Positions 32,836 through 44,937 of a stretch of DNA of 64,000 nt are shown here, piece after piece. Location: positions 44,948,180-45,012,179 of the forward strand of contig CM055101.1 of assembly GCA_029204225.1 (NCBI GenBank), in the 5' to 3' direction. Within the stretch, counting starts at the first letter, position 1; each line of letters starts with the position of its first letter. Made by a program: the position numbers and the translations under genes. Source of the stretch: Diphasiastrum complanatum (lineage: Eukaryota; Streptophyta; Lycopodiopsida; Lycopodiales; Lycopodiaceae). The notes under the pieces were generated by a model that saw only the letters and a program-made list of their open reading frames with translations, was not told the DNA's origin and searched no databases.

Positions 32836-33752
32836 TTGGCAATCAGAGAATCACAAGAGAAAAAAAAAATCCCTCCTCCTTTTCCTTTTGTTTTCTCAAC
32901 CATCCCTACTACGGCTCCAAATCCCTCTCCTGCTTCCTCTCTTTCGCCCATACCCTCCACTCCCGCAAACTCTATCTCTTCTCCTACTGCCACTACCTCC
33001 TCTACTCTTTCTTCCTCCTCTCCCTCTTTCACCCCTTCATCTTCATCCTTTTTGTATTCGTCTCTTTCAGCTAAATTTTTGTCTGGTTTCCCCTGCATTA
33101 TTGAGTCTCTTCAAGAGACCAATGTATCCTTGCTTGCATTAATCAAGCAACAAGCATTCCAAATCTCCACTCTGGAGAATACGGTCTTGGTTCTCCAGGG
33201 CAAAATTGGCATTCTTGAGGTTGATGTTACTTACCTCAAGAATGAATTGGAACCAGATAAAGAGGAAGAAGAAGGAAGTAACGATGCAAATTCAGAAGAT
33301 GTGGCAAAGCAGCTTCAAGAGCGGGTTCACTCTTTGGAGCAACAATTTCAGCAATCGAAGAGTTCTTGGGCTGACGTGCTCAAGGGATCTAAACAGGTTA
33401 TTTTTGAATCTATTCAAGAACATCAAAAAAGAGATTTCAAGGCCCTCAATGTTAGGGTTAGGGAGCTTCTTTTGCGGGTAAGGACCTTGTGGCTGAGGCA
33501 AATGCTTTCATTCATTCCACCTTTGGTTTCAAAGAGGATGTCATATCTGTTGCTTGGGTGGGTAAGCTCCAATCCACCACAGTGTTTCTACGTTTCAAGG
33601 ATGCATTGCTTTGCCAAAAGGTTCTACATAAAAGAGGTTGCCTAAAGGGATCTACTATTTTTATGGATGAAGACTTGACGCCCATTCAATGGACTAAGAG
33701 AAAGAAAATTATCGCAAATGCTAAGGCCAACGGTTTCCGGGCTCTCTTTTGA
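32836..33752 (+). pseudogene. LINE ORF1-like protein remnant
   Basis: The frame starts after the C-rich leader. It has a Ser/Pro/Thr-rich N terminus (about residues 1-75), then a predicted coiled coil with regular leucines and an acidic centre (about residues 95-170). A stretch near residue 185 (LNVRVREL) precedes a frameshift at about 33480. The second frame continues from 33489 to 33752 with VISVAWVGKLQSTTVFLRFK and DEDLTPIQWTKRKK. This order (coiled coil, nucleic-acid-binding fold, DLTPxQ) resembles L1-type ORF1. ORF2 is absent: the 3' tail follows within 100 bp. It is a deleted, non-autonomous copy. Confidence 0.55.
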
Positions 33753-33799
33753 GACGGACTTCCGGTCTTGGTTAAAATTGCAGAACTTGAAATTTCATA

Positions 33800-34211
33800 T
33801 TCTTCTCCCTCTCCTACGTGAGAGATGCTTTGAGCTATGGTCATTTACTTCCTCTCCTGCGTGAGAAATGAGTTTTTTTTTTTACAGAGCTTCTATTGAC
33901 GACATTGTCCCGTCCGAGTTCCATTTACTCTGTTGTATACCTTTTCATCTTATATGCCTTTTGGCATGGAAAAGACGTTAATAAAGCTTTCTTTCTTTCT
34001 TTCTTTCTCTCTCCCTCTCCTACATGAGAGATGCTTTGAGTTATGGTCATTTACTTCCTCTCCTGCGTGAGAGATGAGTTTTTTTTTTACAGAGTGATTT
34101 ACGTTTTAGTTTAGTTTTCTGTTGATGACATTGTCCCGTCCGAGTTCCATTTACTCTGTTGTACTCCTTTTCGTCTTATACGCCTTTTGGCATGGAAAAG
34201 ACATTAATAAA

Positions 34212-34273
<62 letters not shown>
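33800..34273 (+). repeat. Duplicated LINE 3' tail
   Basis: A roughly 200-bp unit occurs twice in tandem, at about 33805-34015 and 34016-34273. Each has 'tggtcatttacttcctctcctgcgtgag', a T run, 'cattgtcccgtccgagttcc' and 'ggcatggaaaagac.ttaataaagctt'. The first ends in TTTC repeats and the second in CT repeats (34216-34273). Simple-repeat tails of this kind are typical of LINE 3' ends. Confidence 0.6.
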
Positions 34274-34276
<3 letters not shown>

Positions 34277-34340
34277 AATTATTCAAAATTGCAAGGATCA
34301 ATTTCATGAATGACAAGATCTTGCAATTCATCTCATCTCA
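34265..34340 (+). repeat. Right copy of the ~70-bp direct repeat
   Basis: Partner of 31988-32058, lying directly after the CT tail. Confidence 0.55.
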
Positions 34341-37300
34341 AATGAAATTAATCATTGCTCACACTTTCACAGGTTATCATCATTTTGACTAGTAGAGTCC
34401 TTATTTTCTAAATCCAGGGAAGTGAGTGCTACATCTATGCACAAGTTAATCTCAAATTCGAATATTCTACTCTTATAATGAAGGCCACCCTCAAATACTC
34501 GTCGTGCTCATGGTTGAACTTGAGCAATAAACCACCAAATCTTGTTTAGTCGGTGTGGTTGAAAAAACATCTTGAAAGTCAACTATTATAGAACATCTCA
34601 AAACTCAAATAGTGAAGTGGTGTACAAGCAAAAGAAACATGTGACATAAAAAAAATCTAAATAAAAGAATTGGAACTAATATTCTAAGGAAAGGAGAACT
34701 CCAATGAACTCCAATGCACTTGCTCAAATTGGTGAGGCAAAACCATGTGAAAGTGAAAGTGTACAATGATAACGATGTAATGTAGTTGGGTAGTGAAAGT
34801 GTACAATGATAACAATGGAATGTAGGAGTTCAAATATGCAAAAATGAATGGTCGGAATGGATTGAGCATCATGAGATCTTCGATCTAATTGGTACCTTGA
34901 AAATGCCAAAAACAAAAACGCCGATTGACATTTTTTAGATCAGCACTTTAGATTGATTGGTCAAAGTTGAGATTTCTATTGATCAATGTCTATCGACATT
35001 TTTTAGATTTATGCCTTTCAACATTTTTGAACTATGCTAAACATCGTGCATTTTTTTTTTAGAGAAAATCCTAACAATGCCAAATTATGTGTGTTTTTGT
35101 AGAGAAAATGCTAACCGTGCCATGTATTTTTGTAGATTTTCAACGTCTTTCAAACTAACCAAGTATTTACAATGAGTTGAAAGATTTCAGAAGGCAAAAT
35201 GAGGTGAGTAGAAGTATGAGTAACTCCAACAATTTGACCAATTTTGAGTTTAAGACATTTAGAATGCTTGAGTTTTATCTGCTATTGAATTAATTAAACC
35301 AAGATCATTGTGCAAGTTCCACTCTATATTGGTGGATGCATATATTGATTAGCAAATACGTTTCTAAGATTGCGCACTCAAGACACAAGGAATTCCATAT
35401 CCAATTGACAATGTAATAACAACTATCTTAAGCATATTTTTAAGGTAAAGATATATATCATTATATACACATAAAAATTGCTGTGCAATTTTTTGCCTCA
35501 TCATAATATTAACCTCAAAGTTAATACTTGCACGTAATTTGTCTTTGTTAATATCACATGCTTAGATAAAAATTAACATTCTTGTTGAAAAATTACAGAT
35601 CAATTATTTTTACACAGTAGTAAACATGTCATCTAATGAAGCAATGCTCAGAAACAAGTGTTTATATTTAGTGTACATGAGATAATATGTGCTTAGAATT
35701 TGGACTTGCAATATTTCATGTTGGGTATTAGCTTTGTGTGTGTTTTTTGTGATTGTTTAAGGCACAATCCCTCCATGAGATAACGAAAAATTAAAGAAGA
35801 TGCAAGAACATTACAAACTGAAATTTAAAAAAAAAAATTGATCAAGTACTCAATGGAACATTATCATCATGAAGTTCTGATACCCTGCCTCGACTTAAAT
35901 GAAAGGTACTATATATTTGTGATTGTTGAAAAGCATTAGCTAAATCCTTTGATAGAAAAAAAAAAATTCATGTTGGCCTACTAGGGTAGTTTTCATATTG
36001 GGGTCGTATGTACATAATCAAGCCTAATGAGCATTTTCCTAATGTTGGACTTGATTTATTTTATTTGACTAGCATGGATGTCCCTTTGAATAATGTCATC
36101 ACTTTATGCAAGACCTCAATGCAATGGAGTGACTAGCATGCTCTGTGTTGGCAGCAATTGAGAATGCAAATTTTTGGCTTGAATGCCAAGGCTTGTTCTT
36201 TGAAAGAGAGACATGTGCAAGGACAAAGTGAGAAAGTGCAACGTATGTACATGAATGGACATCCATAAACACATGGCAAATTTGCTACATATATAAATAG
36301 GTCCATTGGTGGTCACCTTTCAATAACTAATTGTGATTTTGAAGAATGCACCAATCGAAAGTAAAATTATTTCTCTCGATGTTTGAAAGGTACATATGTA
36401 ATGGTATGTGTGATTAGATTTATTAAATGTGGTGAAGAGCTAATCATCAAATATATCTTCAATCGTCCTTTGCCAAAATGTGTACAAAAAGCTTTCGGCC
36501 AAACACAACCATGTACATCTAGTTCATTAAAAATCTGCAAGATGAAATTTGTTGAAGGGGCGACACTCTAGATTCATTTTAAAGTATAGTCATTGTCAAA
36601 ATGAAGAAATAGGCCATTTTTAAAATATTTTACTAAAAGAGAGTTTTTTTGGATGGAATAAAGGTCATTTTTTGAGCTCGTAAAAGCTTGTGTAGAGATA
36701 ACTAACAATGTGTCAACATCATCAAAGGAGAAACATGTTTCATAAAAAAATTATTACCACTTTGTAGTACATACAAAAGGTTACTGATTTATTTATGCGC
36801 TACATTCGTTATTTTGTGATTGTGTTGCCAAATTAAGCCTACTTTTTTCTTGTAAACTTCCAAATCAGGTTGTGGGAAAGGTGTGTGCTTGTAGCCAAGG
36901 CACTATAGAGTGGTTTTAAGTATTTTTTATGAGCTTAATCATAGTACATTTTGAGTTGAAGCTAATAGAGAGAAAGCACATTATTGGAAAAAGCTAGTAA
37001 GCACATTTATTTTGCATATTGGTCTTCTGATTGCTCTTTATTGGCAAACATTGAGAGTGGAAGACCAGCCACAATTGACAGGAGGGCATTTATGCTTGTT
37101 ATGAGTATAAAACCTTCATAATCAAGTTCAACTCTCAAGGTTCGCACTAGCCAAAGGTAAATGACACTTAGAGGGACCTTTCAGAGATAAGGTTGATAAG
37201 AGTTCTATCAGACTAGGTGGTAGGAGAAACTTCACATCTTTTGCAAGGAGACATTTTTCATTTGAGGAGAGATTTGCGCTAGCTTGGAGTTGTGATGCAA

Positions 37301-37766
37301 TGGAAACTAATCATAGGGTGATAAATGTCCAAGTGAAGTCAGTTTAACTAGTTAAAATGGAACTCATAAGAGGAATCTAGTAGCTTGACGATATTTTACA
37401 ATAATGGTTTGCCCAAAGTTTGAAAATTAGTAGTTGTGGTACAAATGAGATGCATCATGGATAACAACTGTGAAGAGAGGCCATGTAACTAGGTGTTTGT
37501 GAATGAGAGTTAGCAAGTGGATTATCTAAATTCTAAAATTGAGATTGCAAGGTGGAAGTCTTTGGTGAGTCCAGAAAGTGGCAAGCATATATCACTTGAT
37601 TTAAGTGTGGTGAAGCTCATGCTTGGACATACTCGTTGATGGGTATAAAGCAAAAATGAGTGGTGACTTATGACTGGACACCTATGCAAATTCAAGACAT
37701 TGTATCATTGTAATAATTGGAGATCGTTTAATAAGCTGCATTCATATTGAGTTGGGGCATGATACT
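34341..37766. other. AT-rich region, no gene recognised
   Basis: About 3.4 kb without a convincing domain. A few longer open stretches (for example 36383-36571) have no recognisable motif. It precedes an LTR at 37767. A short G-rich stretch just before that LTR could be a polypurine tract, but it is weak. Confidence 0.35.
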
Positions 37767-39004
37767 TGTTGGATTTATCCGAATAATGAATTTTTAATCT
37801 ACATCCATTCATCTATCCATAACTGCAATTTTTCTCATGTTAGCAGATTCCAGAGAATCCCCAGATGCCGAGCCAAGCTGAAAACAAAGAGTATCTCTCA
37901 CCCATGGCCGAGGAGGTCTCTGAAGGAGGAGAGCAGAAGAAGCTGAGAGCCGAGCATGAGAGCCGAGGATTACTAGCTAGGATGACAGTTGTTTTCTATG
38001 TTAGCCTACATGGTGTATCCCATAGAAGGAACGACCATGTAGGAGCTAGTAATGTTTCCTAGGCAATGTAAATAAGTGTAGACCCCCTTAAATAATTTAG
38101 AGTGAGCCATCTTTTGATGGTGACCTCTAGTGGAAGGGCTTTTTCTAGTTGTAGTTTCTAAATTAGTGGAATTGCCACTTGGGCTCCACATGGGCAGCCC
38201 TCTTGCTTATTTAAGGGCCCCCCTCTCTTGTGAGGGAGCTTTGATTGTATTGTCATTCCTCTTGATTGAATAAAGAAGATCTTCCACGAGTTCTTGGCAA
38301 TTGTGAAGCTCCTTGTTCATGGCAATCTTCTTGAGTGAAATTCCTATGAGCATGTTCTGATTTCTTTTTGTGATTGTGGAGTAATTAGATCTCTTGCTTA
38401 CTCTCTTGCTTTGTGGAATGTAGATGTGGATTAACTTCCTTGTTTCTCGATTTTGTAGTTTCAACATGTAGGTAAAGTATAGAGGCTGATATTGTGGATC
38501 TAATTTTGCATATTCACTAACAATCTTGTCCTTGATTGTTCTTGGGTATTCCAAGCATCAAGAAATGGGTGTTTCTTGATTCTTGGGCTGCTAGAATGCT
38601 GTTAGGAAATTAGCTTTCTTGTTTCTTGTTTCTTGTTGAGTAGCTTAATCTTGTTATTGCATTATTCCCTGATTTTCTAAGATAGTTTGGTAGATAGATT
38701 GTAGATTTGCTCTCTGTCCAGAACGTTGATCTATGCTTGAGCTAGGATTGGTTGTATGGCTTGTAAATGCATGTAGCTGAGTGAACATAATCGTTTCATC
38801 CCACTGACAGGCTGGGAATACACGTTGCAAACTGTGACATACTTCTGCCTGGGAACCGTTCTAAGCAAGAAGACTTAACTGTAAAGAACTGGCTGCTGGA
38901 AACGGACAGAAACACCCGGTTTCCAGAGTGGTAACCACTTGAAGTAACAAAGAAGTAAGAAGAAGAAGAACCGTGTTCACAGATTCGGCTGAAATCTATG
39001 AGCA
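37767..39004 (+). repeat. Gypsy 5' LTR
   Basis: It starts TGTTGGATTTATCC and ends in CA just before a primer-binding site. Inside, a TATA-like CTTATTTAAG at 38206-38215 is followed by an AATAAAG at 38270-38276, a typical promoter/polyadenylation layout for a plus-strand LTR. Its length would be 1238 bp. The right edge is inferred from the primer site, and no second LTR was found in the window. Confidence 0.55.
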
Positions 39005-39006
39005 TT

Positions 39007-39019
39007 TGGCACCATTTCC
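39007..39019 (+). other. Primer-binding site of plus-strand gypsy
   Basis: TTGGCACCATTTC resembles the TGGCGCCGTTGCC primer site of plant gypsy elements with a few changes. It lies 2 bp inside the LTR end. Confidence 0.45.
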
Positions 39020-39119
39020 ATAGCTATACAGACACTTATCAACGTCAAACCTTTTCGATCTGTGTTGCCAAACCATCGCTCTGAAGTCTCTCACACGCAT
39101 AATTAACGAGCTCGTCACT

Positions 39120-39800
39120 TTGGTCTCGACCGACGTCCAGCTCCATTTTCGACCAGGGGCTTCACGCTCCTTACCTAATCGACCTCCACGACTCTCGTAT
39201 GGACCAGATGGAATCTTGTTTCATTCACCTATTGAAACTACACACCAACTCTCAACCGACTCACTACCAGAAATATCATGCAAGTCCTGAGTTAACCCTC
39301 AACCGATGCTCATCGATCATATCTCACCCGAGCCTTTCAGTTGACATCTCGACCACAGACCTTCTGTCGCATCTCAACCGGTGCCTTTCTACATCTCGAC
39401 CGGAAACGTTATGTCAAATATCAACCGGAGGCATCATGTACGATCTCAACCGAAAGCTTTCTATCAAGTCTCGACCGAGGGCATTCTGTTCAAATCTCAA
39501 CTGAAGCAACCTGTCAAATCTCGACCGGAGACTTCTGTCCTGATCTCAACCAAACGCATTATGTTAGATCTCGACCGAAGTGCTCTGTTGGATCTCGACC
39601 GACACACTCTATTAGATCTCGACCGAAGTACTCTATTAGATCTCGACCAACATACTCTATTAGATCTCGACCGAAGTACTCTCTCTAATCTCGACCGAAG
39701 CCATTCCCTCAGCTCTCGACTGAACCTTTTGATCAATTCTCAACCGAGGATTTCCTATCAACTCTCAACCGAGTGCTTCGACTTCCAAACTGAACCAAGT
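39120..39800. repeat. Degenerate minisatellite leader with 24-bp core
   Basis: 'ctcgaccgaag' or 'ctcaaccga' recurs about every 24-36 bp. At 39570-39690 the period is regular at 24 bp with five units ('atctcgaccgaagtactctattag'). It lies between the LTR and gag of the plus-strand gypsy, so it is untranslated leader. The ORFs reading LDLDRSTL are by-products. Confidence 0.75.
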
Positions 39801-40044
39801 CAACTTCAAAACAACATCTTTATTATTTGACTTGGTCTCAGTGTCTGCCAAATACCACAGTTCTTTCCAAATTTATTGCAATACCCTAACACCAAAAAAC
39901 AGAACAATTGTGCCATTTGAACACCACTACATTATTCGTCTCTGCTAATATTTTGAAAGAAAAAAAAAAACAACAAACAACAATCAATTTACCAAAGAGT
40001 CCAAGAGGCCTACTTACCCAATCCTAAGGTACTCTAAATTTGTT

Positions 40045-40857
40045 ATGGATCGTCCTTACGATCCAAATTCCATAGAGGACTATCCACCAGAGATGGTCTC
40101 TCCATCTACCGAACAGGCTCGATTCAATAGATATTTTAGGATGAAATCCCAAGTCCAAGAGCCATCAACAAACCCATTTGACAGATGGGAACCCATGCAT
40201 TTTGAAGCTCAATACAATCGACCACACTTTCATGCTGCAGAATATTTACATGTGCGAGCTCACTTGAATGGCGCTTTTGCAAATAATGTTCCGCGTACTG
40301 AAAAATGTACTCCCAAGTTAGATCTACCTAAGTACGACGGCAACACTGACCCTCAAATATTTTTTCAAGTCTTTGATAATGCATGCGATGTCTATGGCGA
40401 GACATCACTAGAAGCCATGGTTCAGCTCCTCTCGATGACCATGATCGATCGAGCACGAGAATGGTTTTTTAACCTTGATCGTGAAGATAAATGAGACTGG
40501 TCACTCTTCAAGGAAGCCTTCATCAAACGTTTTAAGCCATTTTGTTTGATCGAAAGTCCTTTTGTCAAGCTGAGTAACATCAAAATGACGAAAGATGAGA
40601 AAGTACGTGATTACGTAGAAAGATTAAAAAGGCAGGTACAAGAACAACCAACCGAATCTATGCTCATCATTTGGTTCCTCGTTGGCCTCCCACGATGGAT
40701 ACGATGTGAACTTCACTCCAATGATGAATATACATCATTGAAACAAGCCATGTCTGATGCCATTCAAGAAGAAGACGAGGGATCAGATGTCGATGAGCCA
40801 CGTGAATGGAGAGCACATCATGTTGTCCAAGAAGCTCGACCAAATGAGGAAACATGA
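40045..40857 (+). pseudogene. Gypsy gag capsid region, plus strand
   Basis: The reading frame starts MDRPYDPNSIEDYPP and reaches the retrotransposon gag domain. KLDLPKYDGNTDPQIFFQVF is followed by DRAREWFFNLD, then a stop at 40492, and continues as LFKEAFIKRFKP, KVRDYVERL and LVGLPRWI. This is the capsid domain that packages element RNA. One stop separates two open parts, and a second stop closes the frame at 40857. The LTR, primer site and leader upstream match its strand. Confidence 0.8.
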
Positions 40858-41087
40858 GAACAGTTATGGAAAACACAAATGGAATTGCTTAACCAGCAAC
40901 ACCAGCAATAGATGGAGAAACTCACGAAAGAGTTTCAAACACTCTTAAGTCTATCCAGAGTTCGATGCCAGGTTAGTTACCCACTGGCCAAATCCACCAT
41001 AGACGAGAGAATACATGGTGCCCTCACTGTCGAGGTGCACACACTGGCAATGAGTGCCCATCATACCAACCGGTCCCAGATACTTCA

Positions 41088-41936
41088 TTGATCAAATGTG
41101 ACATCTGCGACTTTATGGGTCATACCTCACTCTATTGCTATTATAACCCGAGGAACCAACCTCAGCACCAGTCAGGGGGACATTATCAACCTCCTTGCCA
41201 CCAGTTTGTTTCACAAAACCAAAATCAGCACTATCCATCACAAAACAACCAAGTCCATATACAAGAGTTGCCCAGACAATCTAGACTTGAACCTCAACCA
41301 CAGCTGGCGCTCTTAGGACAACCTCCAAGGGGACAACCTGATCTAGGAGCACAAAAACATAGACACCCTCGAGAATCTGCACAAACACATATTTAAGAAA
41401 ACTCCTACGATCAATCATATAATCACGATACCACACTCCCATCTACTAATTCTCAACCATATCAAACCGACAACTCATGCTCGTGCAAACTGGATGAGTA
41501 TTTCACACCACTAGAAAATCCAGCACAGTTAGTCATCCTTATCGCAATAGGACCAATGAGCAACCGTTGTTTTATTTGTGGAGAAACTGGCCACTTCATG
41601 GTTGATTGTAAAGTTAAGAACCAATACCATACAGAGTGTCCAGACTGTGTTTGCAAACACAGTTTTAAAGATTGTCCTAAACAACCTAACATGATCCTTC
41701 CAGCACGTCGTCATATATCATCCGAACCTGTTAGACTTCTCACTAGAGCACAACGCCAACACCAAGAACAACAACAAAACAATGCTAAATCAGCTGACCC
41801 ACATGGAAGCCACTTGACAGCTTCCACATTACCCAAAGACTACCTAGACCCAAACGTGGAACAAAGGCAGTACAATGAATTTAGAGATGAGTTTTTGCGA
41901 GAGGAAGAACATACAGAAAGTTTGTTATCTGTTTAG
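41088..41936 (+). pseudogene. Gypsy gag nucleocapsid, zinc knuckles
   Basis: Two zinc-binding segments are visible. CDICDFMGHTSLYC lies at about 41095. From 41565 there is CFICGETGHFMVDC, a canonical CX2CX4HX4C knuckle, followed by more Cys/His (CPDCVCKHSFKDC). A Gln/His-rich linker joins them, with stops at 41395. The unusual CPDCV...FKDCP second cluster recurs in the minus-strand gypsy at 43.8-44.3 kb, so the two elements are related. Confidence 0.75.
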
Positions 41937-41981
41937 ATCCCTAAGCAATCCCTACATGGACTTAAAGTATTTTTAGACCTC

Positions 41982-43080
41982 TTGCAAGCTCAACTCACTA
42001 TGCCATTCCATAGCGCGATAAAATCTTTCACTGGGCTTCAGCGCTATATTTATCATAGTTTTCAACTGCCTACTATTCCTAACGACCAGCAAAAAACAAA
42101 AGATATTCCTGAAATTTTCCAGATTCCTATGAATCTACTGAATATAGGTGTTGCTAAGGGGACTAGCATCACCTTGCCTTCGTCCTATAAAGACTATCCC
42201 GTAGTATCCGCTATCCTTGATAGCGGATCAGACGTCAATATAATGACTTTGTCATTGGCAAAATCATGGGGCTTCCATACCCTCGATCAACAACGATACA
42301 AACTTCGCATGGATGCTCAACGAGTTACAGACCCTGCTGGTCATTTATCAAATATCAATGTTCGAATAGCAGGTGTCAAATTTGTAATCGATTGTGTCAT
42401 CTTAGACTTACCAGAAGATGCAAATACTTATAAACTCCTTCTTGGTACACCCTAGCTCCAGATGGCAGACGTTGTCCAAGATTGGAAACATAACAAAATC
42501 ACCTTTGGCAATCACGACAAACGAGTCACTGTTGACTCAACTGGCCATGTCAAACCGGCTAAAGTTTATGATGATTGGTCATCAACAACTTATGATGAAT
42601 CAGATAGTGTCCCGATCCAACCAAAAGGCCACTATACAAGATCCACGGACATAACAAATTTGGGTCAAGCACTAGCCACTGTCAACTGTGCTTACTCCAA
42701 CCGATGTCGTATCGAAACCGCTGCAAAAGATTTGGATATTCTACCATCTTCTACAGACATTGATACACCCATCATCCCACTTATGATGATTGACCCGATT
42801 CCTATAGCTTGGTGCACGTCACATCTCGACCGAAGCCAGACGACGACATCCATAAATGCCTTGACAATGATGCCATTCGCACCTCAGCAAAGTGCAAATT
42901 CTGGAGTTTCTTGCGACTATCTGCTGGCGATCTTTCTGCTCATGTGCTTGATTCTGGCGCTCTCTCATTCCATGCTTCTATCCTTGGTTAAACACCACCT
43001 CCACCAAGCATCCACCATCATCGTTTGATTACCATTGAGAGCGCCATCACCAATACTTTCCAAACCTAACATCGCCTGCA
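41982..43080 (+). pseudogene. Gypsy protease region, plus strand
   Basis: An aspartic protease is clear: VVSAILDSGSDVNIMTLSLA at about 42200, with the catalytic DSG intact. Downstream hydrophobic strands end FVIDCVILDLPEDANTYKLLLGTP at 42455, followed by a stop. A second open stretch (42462-43028) continues with DVVQDWKHNKITFG and a long linker. The element stops at about 43085 against a minus-strand gypsy. Reverse transcriptase and integrase are missing. Confidence 0.75.
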
Positions 43081-43086
43081 GATGAC

Positions 43087-43662
43087 TCATCCATTTGAAA
43101 ATTTTCGTAAAGGCCTGTACCCTAGTTGTGTACTACTTGATGCAGATGGAGATTCAGGTATATCCATGACCACAAAAGTAATCACATACTGCATGCCTAT
43201 TATCTTTATGGGAATATCAACAACTATACTTTTTGGTTTCACACAGGATTGATCTGCTAGCTTGATGGCGAATCTGGCTGGCTTCAATCCTTGTAATCCC
43301 CATTTTTCGTACAAAGTAGTGGAGATCAGATTGACACCTGATCCTCCATCTACCACTGCCGCCTCGTCCTCGTATCTCTTGTGTTTGGTTGGCAAAGTGA
43401 TGTTGTGTTCCTCACTCTCCCATGTTGCTCCGATGTGGAGGACGTTACTTGTTTCATCATAGCCCGCACAATAGATGGGCTCAGGCGCTACTGGCTCCTC
43501 GTCCGCTTTGGCCCATTCAGCTAAAAGGCTTTTCGCTTGTGGTGCAATCCGCAGTAGTTCTCCGAAGGGTAAACTAACGTGGCTTGACAGCAAGAGTGTG
43601 AGCCTTTCAGTGCGTGGTTCCTCAAGCTCCACCATGTGAAAAGGTGGTTCATGTTGGTGCAA
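43087..43662 (-). pseudogene. Gypsy protease region, minus strand
   Basis: The minus frame contains an aspartic protease with VVDGGSGVNLISTTLYEKWG (catalytic site DGGSG, a variant common in this group). It ends FVVMDIPESPSASSSTQLGY. It follows the gag of the 43.1-47.1 kb element. The frame stops where it meets the plus-strand gypsy tail to tail. Reverse transcriptase is absent. Confidence 0.75.
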
Positions 43663-43803
43663 CCGATCATTCTGATCAGTGCGTAGTGGTGAGCCCGTTT
43701 GCAGTTCCCGTTCGACGCCAACTGGAGGTTCTATGAGAATGTTTCGTTCTTGCTCTTTTTCCTCCTCTTGTGCTTTTTGTACCCAGTGTCTTATTTCCTG
43801 GTA

Positions 43804-44565
43804 CTATCTTCTCTCTTCCCTCACATTTGGATATGGCGCTGAAGTTGAGGGCTGGTCGTCAGTGACCGATGGTGGTGATGAGGGAGCCACTTCCTTCCTC
43901 TTTTGTGCTCGCGTAACAACTAATACAGGAGCATCATCGTGTCGACCTTTCGATGGCATCCCCGTTGGAACTGCTAATTGTTGTATGGCAATGAGGTTAA
44001 GAGGTGCACTGGTTCCAGGTTTAAATGGACAATTCTTGAAACAGTGTCCATAAACGCAATCCCGGCATGAGGTTGTATATTGTTCTTTGTAGGAACATTC
44101 TGCAATTCTATGTCCCTCGCCGGACTCGTAGCAGCCGTAATTTCTTTCACATTGACGTTGAGTTTGAGCTGCATAGGCCGAAACATATTCATTTATGACA
44201 AGATCCATAAATGGTTCATCTGGTCCGTACCACTGCTGCTGCTCAGGTTGAGGTGGCATTTGCATTTATTGTTCTGCTGCTGTCAGGTTTACATGGGCCA
44301 CTTGTTGATTGGCTGGCCCTGGTGGAGCAGGTAAGGCCATGCGTTGTGGTTGATTGGGTGCACCGTACCTTGGGGCCGCATTAGGTGCCCCTTGATGATA
44401 AGGATAAGAAGTCTGATAAGGACTTCTCTTCTGTTGAACAACCCTGGGGTTAAACGGGCAAAATGTTGTATCGTGCGATGTTGCATTGCACAGATGGCAG
44501 AATCTATGTGTCAGTCTCAGATTTTGCTTTAGGACTGAACACTCGTTCGCTGTATGGTTTTGCAT
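43804..44565 (-). pseudogene. Gypsy gag nucleocapsid, minus strand
   Basis: Two adjoining minus frames carry Cys/His clusters: CHLCNATSHDTTFC (about 44475-44510) and CYESGEGHRIAEC followed by CRDCVYGHCFKNC (about 44010-44130). The layout matches the plus-strand gypsy. A Pro/Gln-rich linker lies between them. In live elements this part binds RNA during packaging. Confidence 0.7.
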
Positions 44566-44937
44566 GCATATTGAACACCATACATTTTCTCATCGAGGAT
44601 ACTATAGCTGGTTTGGTTTCGGTTGACGTGGAGTTACTGCTACAGCTCCTTGTAAGGCCTTCAATTTCTGGTCAAACTGCGCCGTAAGTTGTTCCGTCTG
44701 CTATTTGTGTAATTTTGTCATTTGCTCCAACAGCAGTTATGTGGATAGAGCGAATGCGTTTGATGATGATGATGCGATCGAAGGAGTAGGAGTGTGGGTG
44801 GAAGGATATTCGTCGTCAGATCCCTCATCCTCTTCTCTGATGGCATCTTCCATAGCTTCTTGCAGAGTAGCGTACTGCTCCCTTTCGTTTCACTTCTCTT
44901 CTGATGCTTCGTGGTAATCTGGCTAGGAACCACATGA

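Noticed and set aside
39341..39830. ORFs reading LDLDRSTLLDLDRS on the plus strand
   Set aside because: By-product of the 24-bp minisatellite in the gypsy leader; there is no start or codon bias that argues for a gene.
40045..43080. Endogenous pararetrovirus (caulimovirid) origin of the gypsy-like gag/protease
   Set aside because: An LTR and a gypsy primer site lie upstream and gag is followed by a retrotransposon-type protease; no movement-protein or virion-associated ORF is seen.
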